Assembly: GCF_004342605.1 (NCBI RefSeq)
Contig: NZ_SLZL01000010.1
Span: 168,019 to 232,018, forward strand
DNA length: 64,000 bases
Reading direction: 5' to 3'
DNA from: Caulobacter sp. BK020
Lineage (GTDB): Bacteria; Pseudomonadota; Alphaproteobacteria; Caulobacterales; Caulobacteraceae
Numbering within the stretch: the first letter of the stretch is position 1; every line of letters begins with the position of its first letter. Shown piece by piece: positions 8,354 to 15,738 of this stretch. Position numbers and translations under genes: made by a program. The notes beneath the pieces were generated by a model. The model saw only the letters and a program-made list of their open reading frames with translations. It did not search any database and was not told the DNA's origin.

Positions 8354-9169
8354 CTAAAGCAGACGTGTGCGGATGATCTGCGACAACAGGTCGATCAGCG
8401 AGACGGCCACCACGATGACGAGAACGATGCAGCCGGTCTGGTCGTACTGGAAGCCGTTGATCGAATCGAGCAGCACCTGGCCCACGCCGCCGGCCCCGAT
8501 CAGACCCAGGACGGTCGCCGACCGGCTGGAGCTTTCGAAGCGGTAGAGCGCATAGCTGGTCCACAGCGGCGCGACCTGCGGGATCACCCCCCAGACCACC
8601 TCGGCCAGCTTGATCGCGCCGGTCGCCCGCACGCCCTCGACCGGACCCTTGTCGATCGACTCGACCGCCTCGGCGAACAGCTTGGCCAGCACCCCGCCGG
8701 TGTTGAACATCAGGGCCATGACCCCGGCGAACGGGCCCAGGCCCACGGCGGTGATGAAGATCAGCGCCACCACCAGGTCGGGGATCGAGCGGATCAGGTC
8801 CAGCAGGCGGCGCACCGGCTGCTGGATCCACCACGGGCTGATGTTGCGCGCCCCCAGCAGGCCCAGCGGGATGGCCACGACGATGGCCAGGGCCGTGCCC
8901 CACAGCGCCATCTGGATCGTCTGCCACATCTTGCCGATGTACAGCTCCCAGTCGGCGGCCATGAACGCCTTGGGATCGCCGAACGGCGAGAAGAAGCCGC
9001 TGGCGAAGCCCTGCATCTTGCTGGCGTCGGTGAACAGCTGCGGGAACTTGTCGATCTCGGCCGGCTTGAAGCTGACCACCAGCAGGGCGATCACCCCGCC
9101 CCACAGCAGCAGGTCGAAGGCCCGCGCCGAGAGCGGCTTGCTGGGCGGGGGCGGGATCGTGTCGCTCAT
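8354..9169 (-). CDS. phnE: Phosphonate ABC transporter permease PhnE
   Basis: A 271-residue inner-membrane permease with about six hydrophobic segments. The cytoplasmic EAA-type loop that docks on PhnC is seen around residues 165-185 (VESIDKGPVEGVRATGA). The RSIPDLVVALIF block near residue 130 is characteristic of PhnE. It is third in the minus-strand phnC-phnD-phnE set, separated from phnD by a 189-base gap that holds a REP-like palindrome. No C-P lyase genes are nearby, so the imported compound (phosphonate, phosphite or phosphate ester) is not defined by context. Confidence 0.93.
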   Translation of the reverse strand: MSDTIPPPPSKPLSARAFDLLLWGGVIALLVVSFKPAEIDKFPQLFTDASKMQGFASGFFSPFGDPKAFMAADWELYIGKMWQTIQMALWGTALAIVVAIPLGLLGARNISPWWIQQPVRRLLDLIRSIPDLVVALIFITAVGLGPFAGVMALMFNTGGVLAKLFAEAVESIDKGPVEGVRATGAIKLAEVVWGVIPQVAPLWTSYALYRFESSSRSATVLGLIGAGGVGQVLLDSINGFQYDQTGCIVLVIVVAVSLIDLLSQIIRTRLL

Positions 9170-9220
9170 GGCTGTTGGCTCATGGGAGGCTCAGGCTTCT
9201 CTCCTTGAAACCCCTTTGAT

Positions 9221-9328
9221 CCGCTCATCCCGGCGAACGCCGGGACCCAGATCATAAGACGGGGTTTCTCGGATGAATCCTGGAGGCTCAGGCTGGATCT
9301 GGGTCCCGGCGTTCGCCGGGATGAGCGG
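9221..9328. repeat. REP-like inverted repeat between phnD and phnE
   Basis: The 33-base arms 9221-9253 and 9296-9328 are perfect inverted copies. Each also folds alone as CCCGGCG-AA-CGCCGGG. The element sits inside the phn operon, where it may act as an RNA stabiliser or partial terminator favouring phnCD over phnE. Same family as the elements at 28475 and 32579. Confidence 0.9.
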
Positions 9329-9358
9329 ATGGATGTTGGTGCATCAGAGCATCGCCCC

Positions 9359-10399
9359 CTAATTGGCCGGCGCGGCCAAGCCGGCCTTGCCTTCGGCGGC
9401 CAGGCGCTCGGCCTTGATGCCGGCCAGGGACTTTTCCGCCGCCGCCAGCTTGGCCTTGTCGCCGGACTCGCGGGCCAGGCCCACGTTCTCCAGCGCCTCC
9501 ATCTCGCGCACCACCAGCAGGTGGGTGTCGTCGGCCGGCTTGAACCCGCCCATCGACAGCCGCGCCAGGTTCTTGCGCTGCTGGGCCGCCACCGGGGTGT
9601 CGCCCTGGCCGTAGGTCAGGAAGAACTGGCGCAGCTTTTCCTTGACCACCGGGTCGAGGTCCTTGCGCCAGACGATCGGGTCCTCGGGCAGGGTCGGCGA
9701 CTCCCAGATCACCTTGACCTTCCTGGCCTGGGCCCCGCCCTTGGCGTACTCGTTCAGGCGCAGGGCCGTGGTGTTGTTGGTCGCCGCGTCCAGCTTGTGG
9801 TTGGCCACCGCGAACAGGTTGGCGTCATGGCTGGCGCTGAGCACGGTCTTGAAGCAGGTCTCGGGCTTCTTGTCGGCCGGGATGAACAGGTAGGTCATCG
9901 GCGCCAGGGTGCCCGAGGTCGACTTCTTGTCGCCGATGCCGAAGTTCAGGCTCTTGTCGCACTTGAGCAGGCCCTCGACCGTCAGCTTGCTGTCGGCCGG
10001 GACGATGATCACCGACTTGTAGCCGTCGACCCCCGACGGGTCGAAGGTGCGGGCGAAGACCTCGCCGCCCGAGCGGCGCACCGCCTCCAGGCCCGAGGCG
10101 TTGGAGAACCAGCCCACGTCGGTCTGCTTGGCGCCCATGGCCACGATCAGCGACGAATAGTTGGACGAGAAGAACGGCTTCACCTTCATGCCGGTCGACG
10201 TCTCCATGTCGGCCAGGATGGGCTTCCAGTAGCTCTCCATGTTCTGGGCCGACTCGGTCGACAGGATCGAGAACACGATCGTGTCCTTGGGCGCGGCCGG
10301 GCCGGCGGCCTTGTTGTCCCCGCACGCGGCGAGCGTCAGGGCGGCGAGGAGGCCGAGGCCGGCGACCCCAAGGCGCGAGATTGCGGTGCGGCGGATCAT
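9359..10399 (-). CDS. phnD: Phosphonate/phosphate-ester binding lipoprotein PhnD
   Basis: A 346-residue substrate-binding protein of the PhnD family. The N-terminus is a lipoprotein signal with lipobox LAAC, giving a lipidated Cys at residue 26. The type-2 periplasmic binding fold follows, with the DVGWFSNASG and YKSVIIVP blocks. The start codon overlaps the phnC stop by 4 bases, indicating translational coupling. PhnD proteins bind phosphonates such as 2-aminoethylphosphonate, or in some cases phosphite. The ligand cannot be assigned from sequence alone. Confidence 0.93.
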   Translation of the reverse strand: MIRRTAISRLGVAGLGLLAALTLAACGDNKAAGPAAPKDTIVFSILSTESAQNMESYWKPILADMETSTGMKVKPFFSSNYSSLIVAMGAKQTDVGWFSNASGLEAVRRSGGEVFARTFDPSGVDGYKSVIIVPADSKLTVEGLLKCDKSLNFGIGDKKSTSGTLAPMTYLFIPADKKPETCFKTVLSASHDANLFAVANHKLDAATNNTTALRLNEYAKGGAQARKVKVIWESPTLPEDPIVWRKDLDPVVKEKLRQFFLTYGQGDTPVAAQQRKNLARLSMGGFKPADDTHLLVVREMEALENVGLARESGDKAKLAAAEKSLAGIKAERLAAEGKAGLAAPAN

Positions 10400-11208
10400 T
10401 GCGGGGCTCCTTCCCAGAACACGTCCTCGAATTCCGGGCCGTAGATGTCGATGAGTTTCGCGCGGTCCAGGCCCGCGGTCGGGCCGTCATAGACCTTCCG
10501 GCCGGCCTTCAGCGCCACCACCCGGTCGCAGTAGCGCAGGGCGTAGTCGACCTGGTGCAGGGTGACGACCACGGTCAGGCCGTCGGTCTTGTTCAGATCA
10601 CGGAGGATTTCCATGACCTTGCGCGCCGAGACCGGGTCCAGCGAGGCGACCGGCTCGTCGGCGAGGATGATCTTGGCCTTCTGGACCAGGGCCCGGGCGA
10701 TGGCCCCGCGCTGCTGCTGGCCGCCCGACAGGGTGTTGGCGCGCTGGGCGGCGTAGTCGGCCACGCCCACCCGGTGCAGGGCGGCCATGGCCGCCGCCTT
10801 GGTCTCGGCCGGCCAGGCCCCGAACAGGCCGCGCAGCGTGCCGATCCGCCCCAGCGAGCCCAGGGCGACGTTGGTGAACAGGGTCAGGCGGCCGACCAGG
10901 TTGAACTGCTGGGCGATGAAGCCGATGCGGATGCGCGCCTTGCGCACCTGGTCGCTGACCTTGCCCCGGGCCTGGACCGGTCCGCCGAAGGCGGTGATGA
11001 CCCCGTCTCCCGCATTACCCTCCGGGGGGGCGTCCACGGTCTGCAGGCCGTCGATCGAGCGCAGCAGGGTCGACTTGCCCGAACCCGACGGGCCGATGAG
11101 GGCGATCATCTCGCCGCGACCCACGTCGAGCGAAACGGCGTCCAGCGCCCGGCGCGACCCGAAGGTCTTGGAGGCGGCGCGGATCGAGAGAACAGGGTCC
11201 GACGTCAT
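10396..11208 (-). CDS. phnC: Phosphonate ABC transporter ATP-binding protein PhnC
   Basis: A 270-residue ABC ATPase. Walker A is GPSGSGKST at 39-47, the signature is LSGGQQQR at 160-167 and Walker B is ILADEPVASLD at 181-191. PhnC powers uptake through PhnE with PhnD as receptor. It is the first gene of the minus-strand phnCDE operon and overlaps phnD by 4 bases. It is divergent from the ornithine decarboxylase gene across a 305-base gap. A candidate PhoB site lies about 68 bases upstream. Confidence 0.95.
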   Translation of the reverse strand: MTSDPVLSIRAASKTFGSRRALDAVSLDVGRGEMIALIGPSGSGKSTLLRSIDGLQTVDAPPEGNAGDGVITAFGGPVQARGKVSDQVRKARIRIGFIAQQFNLVGRLTLFTNVALGSLGRIGTLRGLFGAWPAETKAAAMAALHRVGVADYAAQRANTLSGGQQQRGAIARALVQKAKIILADEPVASLDPVSARKVMEILRDLNKTDGLTVVVTLHQVDYALRYCDRVVALKAGRKVYDGPTAGLDRAKLIDIYGPEFEDVFWEGAPQ

Positions 11209-11275
11209 GGTCGGGGCGAATCCTTACCGTGGTTTCAGGCGCTGGGAAATGCGTTCGTCGGTTTGGGGCATGGAC

Positions 11276-11293
11276 GCAACGGATTTGTGACGG
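11276..11293 (-). promoter_or_regulatory. Candidate Pho box upstream of phnC
   Basis: The minus strand reads CCGTCAC-AAAT-CCGTTGC, a 7-4-7 arrangement with an AT-rich spacer as in PhoB sites. The first half has one mismatch to CTGTCAC and the second has three. It is about 68 bases upstream of the phnC start. It is weaker than the box at 8290. Confidence 0.45.
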
Positions 11294-11420
11294 ACGGTGG
11301 ATCGATTACCCAGCCCGGCCTGGGCGGGGCGGGATGCAAACCGCGCCGAAAGCTTGGCCGGGACGGCGGCTTGCCCGTGCGCAAGGCCCGCGTCCAAAAG
11401 ACTCTTTACATCCTCTGGCT

Positions 11421-11474
11421 ATGACCCTATTTCGCTCGCTCCGGCGGACCCGAAGTCCTCATAAGCGCTGCTAA
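11421..11474 (+). CDS. Possible 17-residue Arg-rich leader peptide
   Basis: A short frame, MTLFRSLRRTRSPHKRC, ends 39 bases before the ornithine decarboxylase start and overlaps the leader structure. Five of its 17 residues are Arg, with Lys and His in addition. No good ribosome site precedes it, so translation is uncertain. The position upstream of a polyamine gene suggests a regulatory leader, but this is a weak candidate. Confidence 0.25.
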   Translation: MTLFRSLRRTRSPHKRC

Positions 11475-11495
11475 CGCCGGCCTGGGTTTAACTTC
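11439..11495 (+). ncRNA. Structured leader of the ornithine decarboxylase gene (possible speF-type element)
   Basis: Three complementary pairs lie within 57 bases: CCGGCG (11441-11446) with CGCCGG (11475-11480), ACCC (11448-11451) with GGGT (11484-11487), and GAAGT (11452-11456) with ACTTC (11491-11495). The last two cross the first, giving a pseudoknot-like layout 19 bases before the start codon. A conserved RNA called speF is known upstream of alphaproteobacterial ornithine decarboxylase genes. I suspect this is one but could not compare it with the family model. Confidence 0.5.
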
Positions 11496-11513
11496 TGCAG
11501 GGGTCTACGTGAA

Positions 11514-12773
11514 TTGCACACGTACCATAATCCCCTGGACCTGGTCCGTGAGCGGTCACCGGAACGTCCCGTCGCACTCGTGCGGCCAGACGCGGTTTCC
11601 GTAGCGGCGCGCTGGTTCCAGGCTGAATTCAAAGGCGATGTCTTTTACGCGGTGAAGGCCAACCCTTCGCCATGGGTGATCCGCGAGCTGGCGGACGCCG
11701 GCGTCCGGTCCTTCGATGTCGCCTCGCTGAACGAGGTCGAGCTGGTCACCCAGCACGCCCCCGGCTCGCGCATGGCCTTCATGCACCCGGTGAAAAGCCG
11801 CGTGGCGATCTCGGCCGCCTATTTCGATCACGGCGTGCGGACCTTCTCGTTCGACACCCATGAGGAACTGGCCAAGATCCTGGACGCCACCGGCCAGGCC
11901 AAGGATCTGAACCTGATCGTCCGCATGGGCGTCCAGGCCGACGGCGCGGCCTACAGCCTGGCGGGCAAGTTCGGCGTCGAGCCGCACAACGCCCCGGCCC
12001 TGCTGCTGGCCGCCCGCCGTTCGACCCAGGACCTGATGGGCGTGTCGTTCCACGTCGGCAGCCAGTGCATGCGCCCCACCGCCTACCAGGCGGCCATGGC
12101 CCAGGCCTCGCGCGCCCTGGTGCGGGCCGGCGTACTGGCCGACGTCGTCGACGTGGGCGGCGGCTTCCCGTCGATCTATCCCGGCATGGTGCCGCCCGAC
12201 ATGTCCGAATACCTGGCCGCCATCGACCGGGGCTTCGCCGACATGATGGTCCACGAGACCACCGAGCTGTGGTGCGAACCGGGCCGGGCCCTGGTGGCCG
12301 AGGCCTCGTCCCTGCTGGTCAAGGTCGAGCTGAAGAAGGGCGACGCGCTGTATCTGAACGACGGCTCGTACGGCTCGCTGTTCGACGCCGCCCACATGAA
12401 GTGGCCTTTCCCGGTCAAGCTGTACCGCAAGAACGGCGAAGTGGTGGAAGAGGGCCTCAAGCCCTTCCGCTTCTACGGCCCCACCTGCGACAGCGTCGAC
12501 CACATGCCCGGCCCGTTCTACCTGCCGGAAAGCGTCGACGAGGGCGACTATATCGAGATCGGCATGCTGGGCGCCTATGGCGTGGCCATGTCGACCCGCT
12601 TCAACGGCTTCGGAGAAACCGACACCGCCCAGGTTTCGGACGCCCCGATGGCCTCGATGTACGGCCTGGCCAAGCGCTCGATCGCCACGCCCCGGCCCGA
12701 GGCCGAGGAACGCAAGATCGTCCGCTTCTCGCGCCCCAAGGGCGCGGCCGGCAAGAAGCGGCGGCGTCGATAG
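11514..12773 (+). CDS. Ornithine (or lysine/ornithine) decarboxylase, PLP fold type III
   Basis: A 419-residue enzyme of the alanine-racemase-fold decarboxylase group, making putrescine from ornithine (and possibly cadaverine from lysine). The PLP Lys is K48 in FYAVKANPS. H180 (SFHVGSQ) stacks on the cofactor, G215-G217 (VDVGGGFPS) and EPGR at 255-258 bind its phosphate, and C325/D326 in YGPTCDSVD form the substrate end of the active site in the partner subunit. The frame starts at TTG (11514); no ATG or GTG fits the conserved N-terminus. A Lys/Arg-rich tail ends the protein. It precedes a deoxyhypusine-synthase-like gene, suggesting one polyamine pathway. Confidence 0.93.
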   Translation: MHTYHNPLDLVRERSPERPVALVRPDAVSVAARWFQAEFKGDVFYAVKANPSPWVIRELADAGVRSFDVASLNEVELVTQHAPGSRMAFMHPVKSRVAISAAYFDHGVRTFSFDTHEELAKILDATGQAKDLNLIVRMGVQADGAAYSLAGKFGVEPHNAPALLLAARRSTQDLMGVSFHVGSQCMRPTAYQAAMAQASRALVRAGVLADVVDVGGGFPSIYPGMVPPDMSEYLAAIDRGFADMMVHETTELWCEPGRALVAEASSLLVKVELKKGDALYLNDGSYGSLFDAAHMKWPFPVKLYRKNGEVVEEGLKPFRFYGPTCDSVDHMPGPFYLPESVDEGDYIEIGMLGAYGVAMSTRFNGFGETDTAQVSDAPMASMYGLAKRSIATPRPEAEERKIVRFSRPKGAAGKKRRRR

Positions 12774-12785
12774 GGCTGCTCCGCC

Positions 12786-12891
12786 GTGCGTCCTTCGAGG
12801 CTCGCCGGCGGCGAGCACCTCAGGATGAGGACCTCACCGCACTGAATTCCTCATCCTGAGGCGCCCACGCAGTGGGCCTCGAAGGACGCAC
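12786..12891. repeat. Compound inverted repeat between the two polyamine genes
   Basis: The outer arms GTGCGTCCTTCGAGGC (12786-12801) and GCCTCGAAGGACGCAC (12876-12891) are perfect inverted copies. The inner arms CCTCAGGATGAGGA (12818-12831) and TCCTCATCCTGAGG (12848-12861) are also perfect. The element nearly fills the 290-base gap after the decarboxylase and may end or modulate its transcript. The remaining 12892-13063 shows no further structure that I can see. Confidence 0.85.
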
Positions 12892-13063
12892 GACGCGAAA
12901 ACGTCACTAAGCGCCGTGACAAATCTGAGTTAAACCGCGCGCCGCATCCATCGCTTGAGCGTTTGGACACGAACCGCATTTCCCCATTACCCCCGTCGGT
13001 CGCTCCGTCCCGGCGAAGGGTTCCTATCAACGACGGGCGTCCAAAGTCAGGGAAACCGAAGCG

Positions 13064-14116
13064 ATGAACGCTCCCGTTCCGAACAACACCAAGGCCGAGC
13101 TTCTCCAGACCGTCGTCGAGCATATCGACATCACCGCGTTCGACGCCCGCCCGATCATCGACTCCATGCGCAAGATGTCGTTCAGCTCGCGCGACACCGC
13201 CCGCGCCGCCGACATCTTCAACATGGCCCTGGCCGACAAGGACTGCTCGCCGTGGCTGATCCTGGCCGGCTCCACCTCGGCCGGCGGCTGCATGCACGTC
13301 TACCGCGACATGGTGAAGAACGGCATGATCGACGCCGTGGTCGCCACCGGCGCCTCGATCGTCGACATGGACTTCTTCGAGGCCCTGGGCTTCAAGCACT
13401 ATCAGGCCGCCGGCCCGGTCGACGACAACGTGCTGCGCGACAACTATATCGACCGCATCTACGATACCTATATCGACGAGGAAGAGCTCCAGAACTGCGA
13501 CCACACGATCCTGGAGATCTGCAACCGCCTGGAGCCGCGCGCCTATTCCTCGCGCGAGTTCATCTGGGAGATGGGCAAGTGGCTGTCGGAAGGCAACGCC
13601 AAGAAGCCCGGCTCGCTGATCCAGACCGCCTATGAAGAAGGCGTGCCGATCTTCTGCCCGGCCTTCGTCGACAGCTCGGCCGGCTTCGGCCTGGTCAAGC
13701 ACCAGAAGGAGCGCATCGCCGCCAAGCAGCCCTATCTGATGATCGACGCGGTCGCGGACTTCCGTGAACTGACCGACATCAAGATCGCGGCCGGCACCAC
13801 CGGCCTGTTCATGGTCGGCGGCGGCGTGCCCAAGAACTTCGCCCAGGACACCGTGGTCTGCGCCGAGATCCTCGGCGTCGAGGCCGACATGCACAAGTAC
13901 GCGGTGCAGATCACCGTGGCCGACGTGCGCGACGGCGCCTGCTCGTCGTCGACGCTGAAGGAAGCCGCCTCGTGGGGCAAGGTCTCGACCACCTATGAAC
14001 AGATGGTGTTCGCCGAAGCCACCACCGTGGTGCCGCTGATCGCCTCGGACGCCTATCACCGCGAGCACTGGAAGGGCCGCGAAAAGCCGCGCTGGCAGAA
14101 GCTGTTCGGCAAGTAG
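13064..14116 (+). CDS. Deoxyhypusine synthase family protein (possible homospermidine-forming enzyme)
   Basis: A 350-residue NAD-dependent enzyme of the deoxyhypusine synthase family. VGGGVPKNFAQDT near residue 251 matches the NAD-binding signature. EAASWGK aligns with the active-site loop around the catalytic Lys of the eukaryotic enzyme, giving K306 here. Bacteria have no eIF5A, so the classical protein substrate is absent. Bacterial relatives are proposed to transfer the aminobutyl group to a free amine and make homospermidine. Its place after an ornithine decarboxylase supports a polyamine role. The product is inferred, not shown. It ends with a strong terminator at 14145. Confidence 0.88.
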   Translation: MNAPVPNNTKAELLQTVVEHIDITAFDARPIIDSMRKMSFSSRDTARAADIFNMALADKDCSPWLILAGSTSAGGCMHVYRDMVKNGMIDAVVATGASIVDMDFFEALGFKHYQAAGPVDDNVLRDNYIDRIYDTYIDEEELQNCDHTILEICNRLEPRAYSSREFIWEMGKWLSEGNAKKPGSLIQTAYEEGVPIFCPAFVDSSAGFGLVKHQKERIAAKQPYLMIDAVADFRELTDIKIAAGTTGLFMVGGGVPKNFAQDTVVCAEILGVEADMHKYAVQITVADVRDGACSSSTLKEAASWGKVSTTYEQMVFAEATTVVPLIASDAYHREHWKGREKPRWQKLFGK

Positions 14117-14144
14117 GCTTGATACGGAAGAACCGAGACTGCAG

Positions 14145-14175
14145 GGTCCCCGAAGTTTGCTTCGGGGACCTTTTT
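14145..14175 (+). terminator. Rho-independent terminator after the deoxyhypusine-synthase-like gene
   Basis: An 11-bp perfect stem GGTCCCCGAAG / CTTCGGGGACC (14145-14155, 14160-14170) with a TTTG loop is followed by TTTTT. It ends one base before the ATG chosen for the next gene. Confidence 0.93.
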
Positions 14176-14176
14176 C

Positions 14177-14950
14177 ATGCGCGTCGGCTTGATGATCGGG
14201 ATGACCGCCCTGGCGCTGGCCGGCTGCGCCAGCCTGACAGGGTCCCAGGCCGATCCCTACCTGGCCAAGGGCGCCTATGACGCGCGCCAGGCCGTGCCGC
14301 CGCCCCCGCCCGCCGGATCCGCCGCCGACCAGCGGGACCGGGCGGTGTTCCTGGCCACGCGGCGGCTGAAGGACACCCCCCGCTGGTCGCTGGCCAGGCA
14401 GGACGCCCACAAGGCCGGGATCGTCGACGCCTACAGCTGCGCCCTCGGCGTGACGCCCAGCCGCCAGGCCACGCCGCGGCTGGCGGCGCTGCTGCAGCGG
14501 GTCGGTCGCGACGTGCGCCCGGCCGTGGCGGCGCCCAAGCGGCTCTACGACCGCAAGCGTCCCTACCAGGTCCAGCCGGGCGCGATCTGCGTGCGCAGCG
14601 GCCTGGTCACCGCCCTGACGCCCGACTATCCGTCCGGCCACGCCACCTGGGGCTGGACCGTCGGCCTGGTCCTGGCCAAGGCCCAGCCGGAGCGGGCCGA
14701 GGCCATCCTGGCTCGCGCCCGGGCCTATGGCGAAAGCCGGGTGGTCTGCGGCGTGCACAACGCCTCCTCGGTCGAGGCCGGCCGGCTGAACGCCGCCGCC
14801 CTGGTCAGGACCCTGGATACCTCGCCCGCCTTCACCGCCGACCTGGCCGCCGTCGGCCGCGAGCTGGACGCCGCCCGGGCGGCCGGCCTCGTCCCCGATG
14901 CCGCCCGCTGCGCGGCCGAGGCGGCGGTGCTGGCCCAGCGACCGTACTGA
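14177..14950 (+). CDS. PAP2-family acid phosphatase-like lipoprotein
   Basis: A 257-residue protein with a lipoprotein signal (ALAGC, Cys17). It carries the class A acid phosphatase blocks: K121-x6-R128-P129, PSGH at 152-155 and SRVVCGVH at 187-194. In the last block the usual Asp four residues after the His is Ser198 (HNASS), so the SRx5Hx3D motif is altered and the charge relay may be incomplete. The ATG directly follows a terminator T run and has no ribosome site; ATGs at codons 6 and 9 are alternatives. It may release phosphate from periplasmic esters, matching the phosphate-uptake genes nearby. Confidence 0.82.
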   Translation: MRVGLMIGMTALALAGCASLTGSQADPYLAKGAYDARQAVPPPPPAGSAADQRDRAVFLATRRLKDTPRWSLARQDAHKAGIVDAYSCALGVTPSRQATPRLAALLQRVGRDVRPAVAAPKRLYDRKRPYQVQPGAICVRSGLVTALTPDYPSGHATWGWTVGLVLAKAQPERAEAILARARAYGESRVVCGVHNASSVEAGRLNAAALVRTLDTSPAFTADLAAVGRELDAARAAGLVPDAARCAAEAAVLAQRPY

Positions 14951-15003
14951 CCGGGGACGCCAACGCGGTTGCAACGGGCCCTCACCGGCTCTACCTCTTG
15001 GCC

Positions 15004-15489
15004 ATGGCCCATCACGCCGCGTGCGATCACGACCACCACAACCACGGCGTCGCCGGTTCCGCCCTCGCGGCCGAGCTGGACGCCGCCGAGGCGCGCTGCG
15101 GCGCCGTCGACCAGCGCCTGACCGCCCCGCGCCGCCGGGTGCTGGAACTGCTGCTGCAGGCGGGCCAGCCGGTGAAGGCCTACGACCTGATCGCCAGCTT
15201 CGCTGTCGACGGTCCCCCCGCCAAGCCGCCCACCATCTACCGGGCCCTGGACTTCCTGGAGAAGCAGGGCTTCGCCCACCGGATCGAGAGCCTCAACGCC
15301 TATGTCGCCTGCCGCAAGGAGGCCGACGGCCACGCCGCCGCCTTCCTGATCTGCGACTGCTGCGGCGCTACCCGCGAGATCGAGCCCAAGGCCAGCGCCG
15401 AGATCATCGCCGCCGGCGCCGCCGCCGGCTATGCCCTGACCGGCGTGACCATCGAGGCCCACGGGCTGTGCGCGGATTGCAAGGGGTGA
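15004..15489 (+). CDS. zur: Fur-family regulator, probably Zur (zinc uptake regulator)
   Basis: A 161-residue Fur-superfamily repressor. The winged-helix domain (about 30-90) includes PTIYRALDFLEKQG. Two Cys pairs in the dimerisation half (CDCCGA, and CADC near the end) form the structural zinc site. The N-terminus is His-rich (HHAACDHDHHNHG), as in many Zur proteins. Its zinc-dependent targets are usually uptake systems and COG0523 chaperones; a candidate box of that sort lies at 62083 in this window. I use the ATG at 15004; a TTG two codons earlier is possible. It is followed by a repeat-filled gap. Confidence 0.87.
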   Translation: MAHHAACDHDHHNHGVAGSALAAELDAAEARCGAVDQRLTAPRRRVLELLLQAGQPVKAYDLIASFAVDGPPAKPPTIYRALDFLEKQGFAHRIESLNAYVACRKEADGHAAAFLICDCCGATREIEPKASAEIIAAGAAAGYALTGVTIEAHGLCADCKG

Positions 15490-15526
15490 CGCGGGCGCGT
15501 TGAGCGGCGGACGGAAGACATTTGCT

Positions 15527-15659
15527 CCCTCTCCCAAAGGGAGAGGGTTGGGGAGAGGGGTTACCGCGTCGGACGGAGCGCCGGCACGCCGTCCAGCCTC
15601 GTAACCCCTCTCCCTCCCATCGCTTCGCGACGGGCCCCTCCCTCTCCCAAGGGAGAGGG
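15527..15659. repeat. Compound inverted repeat after zur
   Basis: Hairpins CCCTCTCCC-AAA-GGGAGAGGG (15527-15547) and CCCTCTCCC-AA-GGGAGAGGG (15640-15659) flank a longer inverted pair GGGAGAGGGGTTAC (15551-15564) and GTAACCCCTCTCCC (15601-15614). This is a separate family from the CTTGCCCCC and CCGCTCATCCCGG elements. It fills the gap between zur and the thioesterase gene. Confidence 0.85.
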
Positions 15660-15738
15660 TGAACCAAAGGCTCGATTGCGGAATCTCGACAAACCCCGCT
15701 AGACTCGAACATCCGTTCACCCGCACCGAGACGACGCC

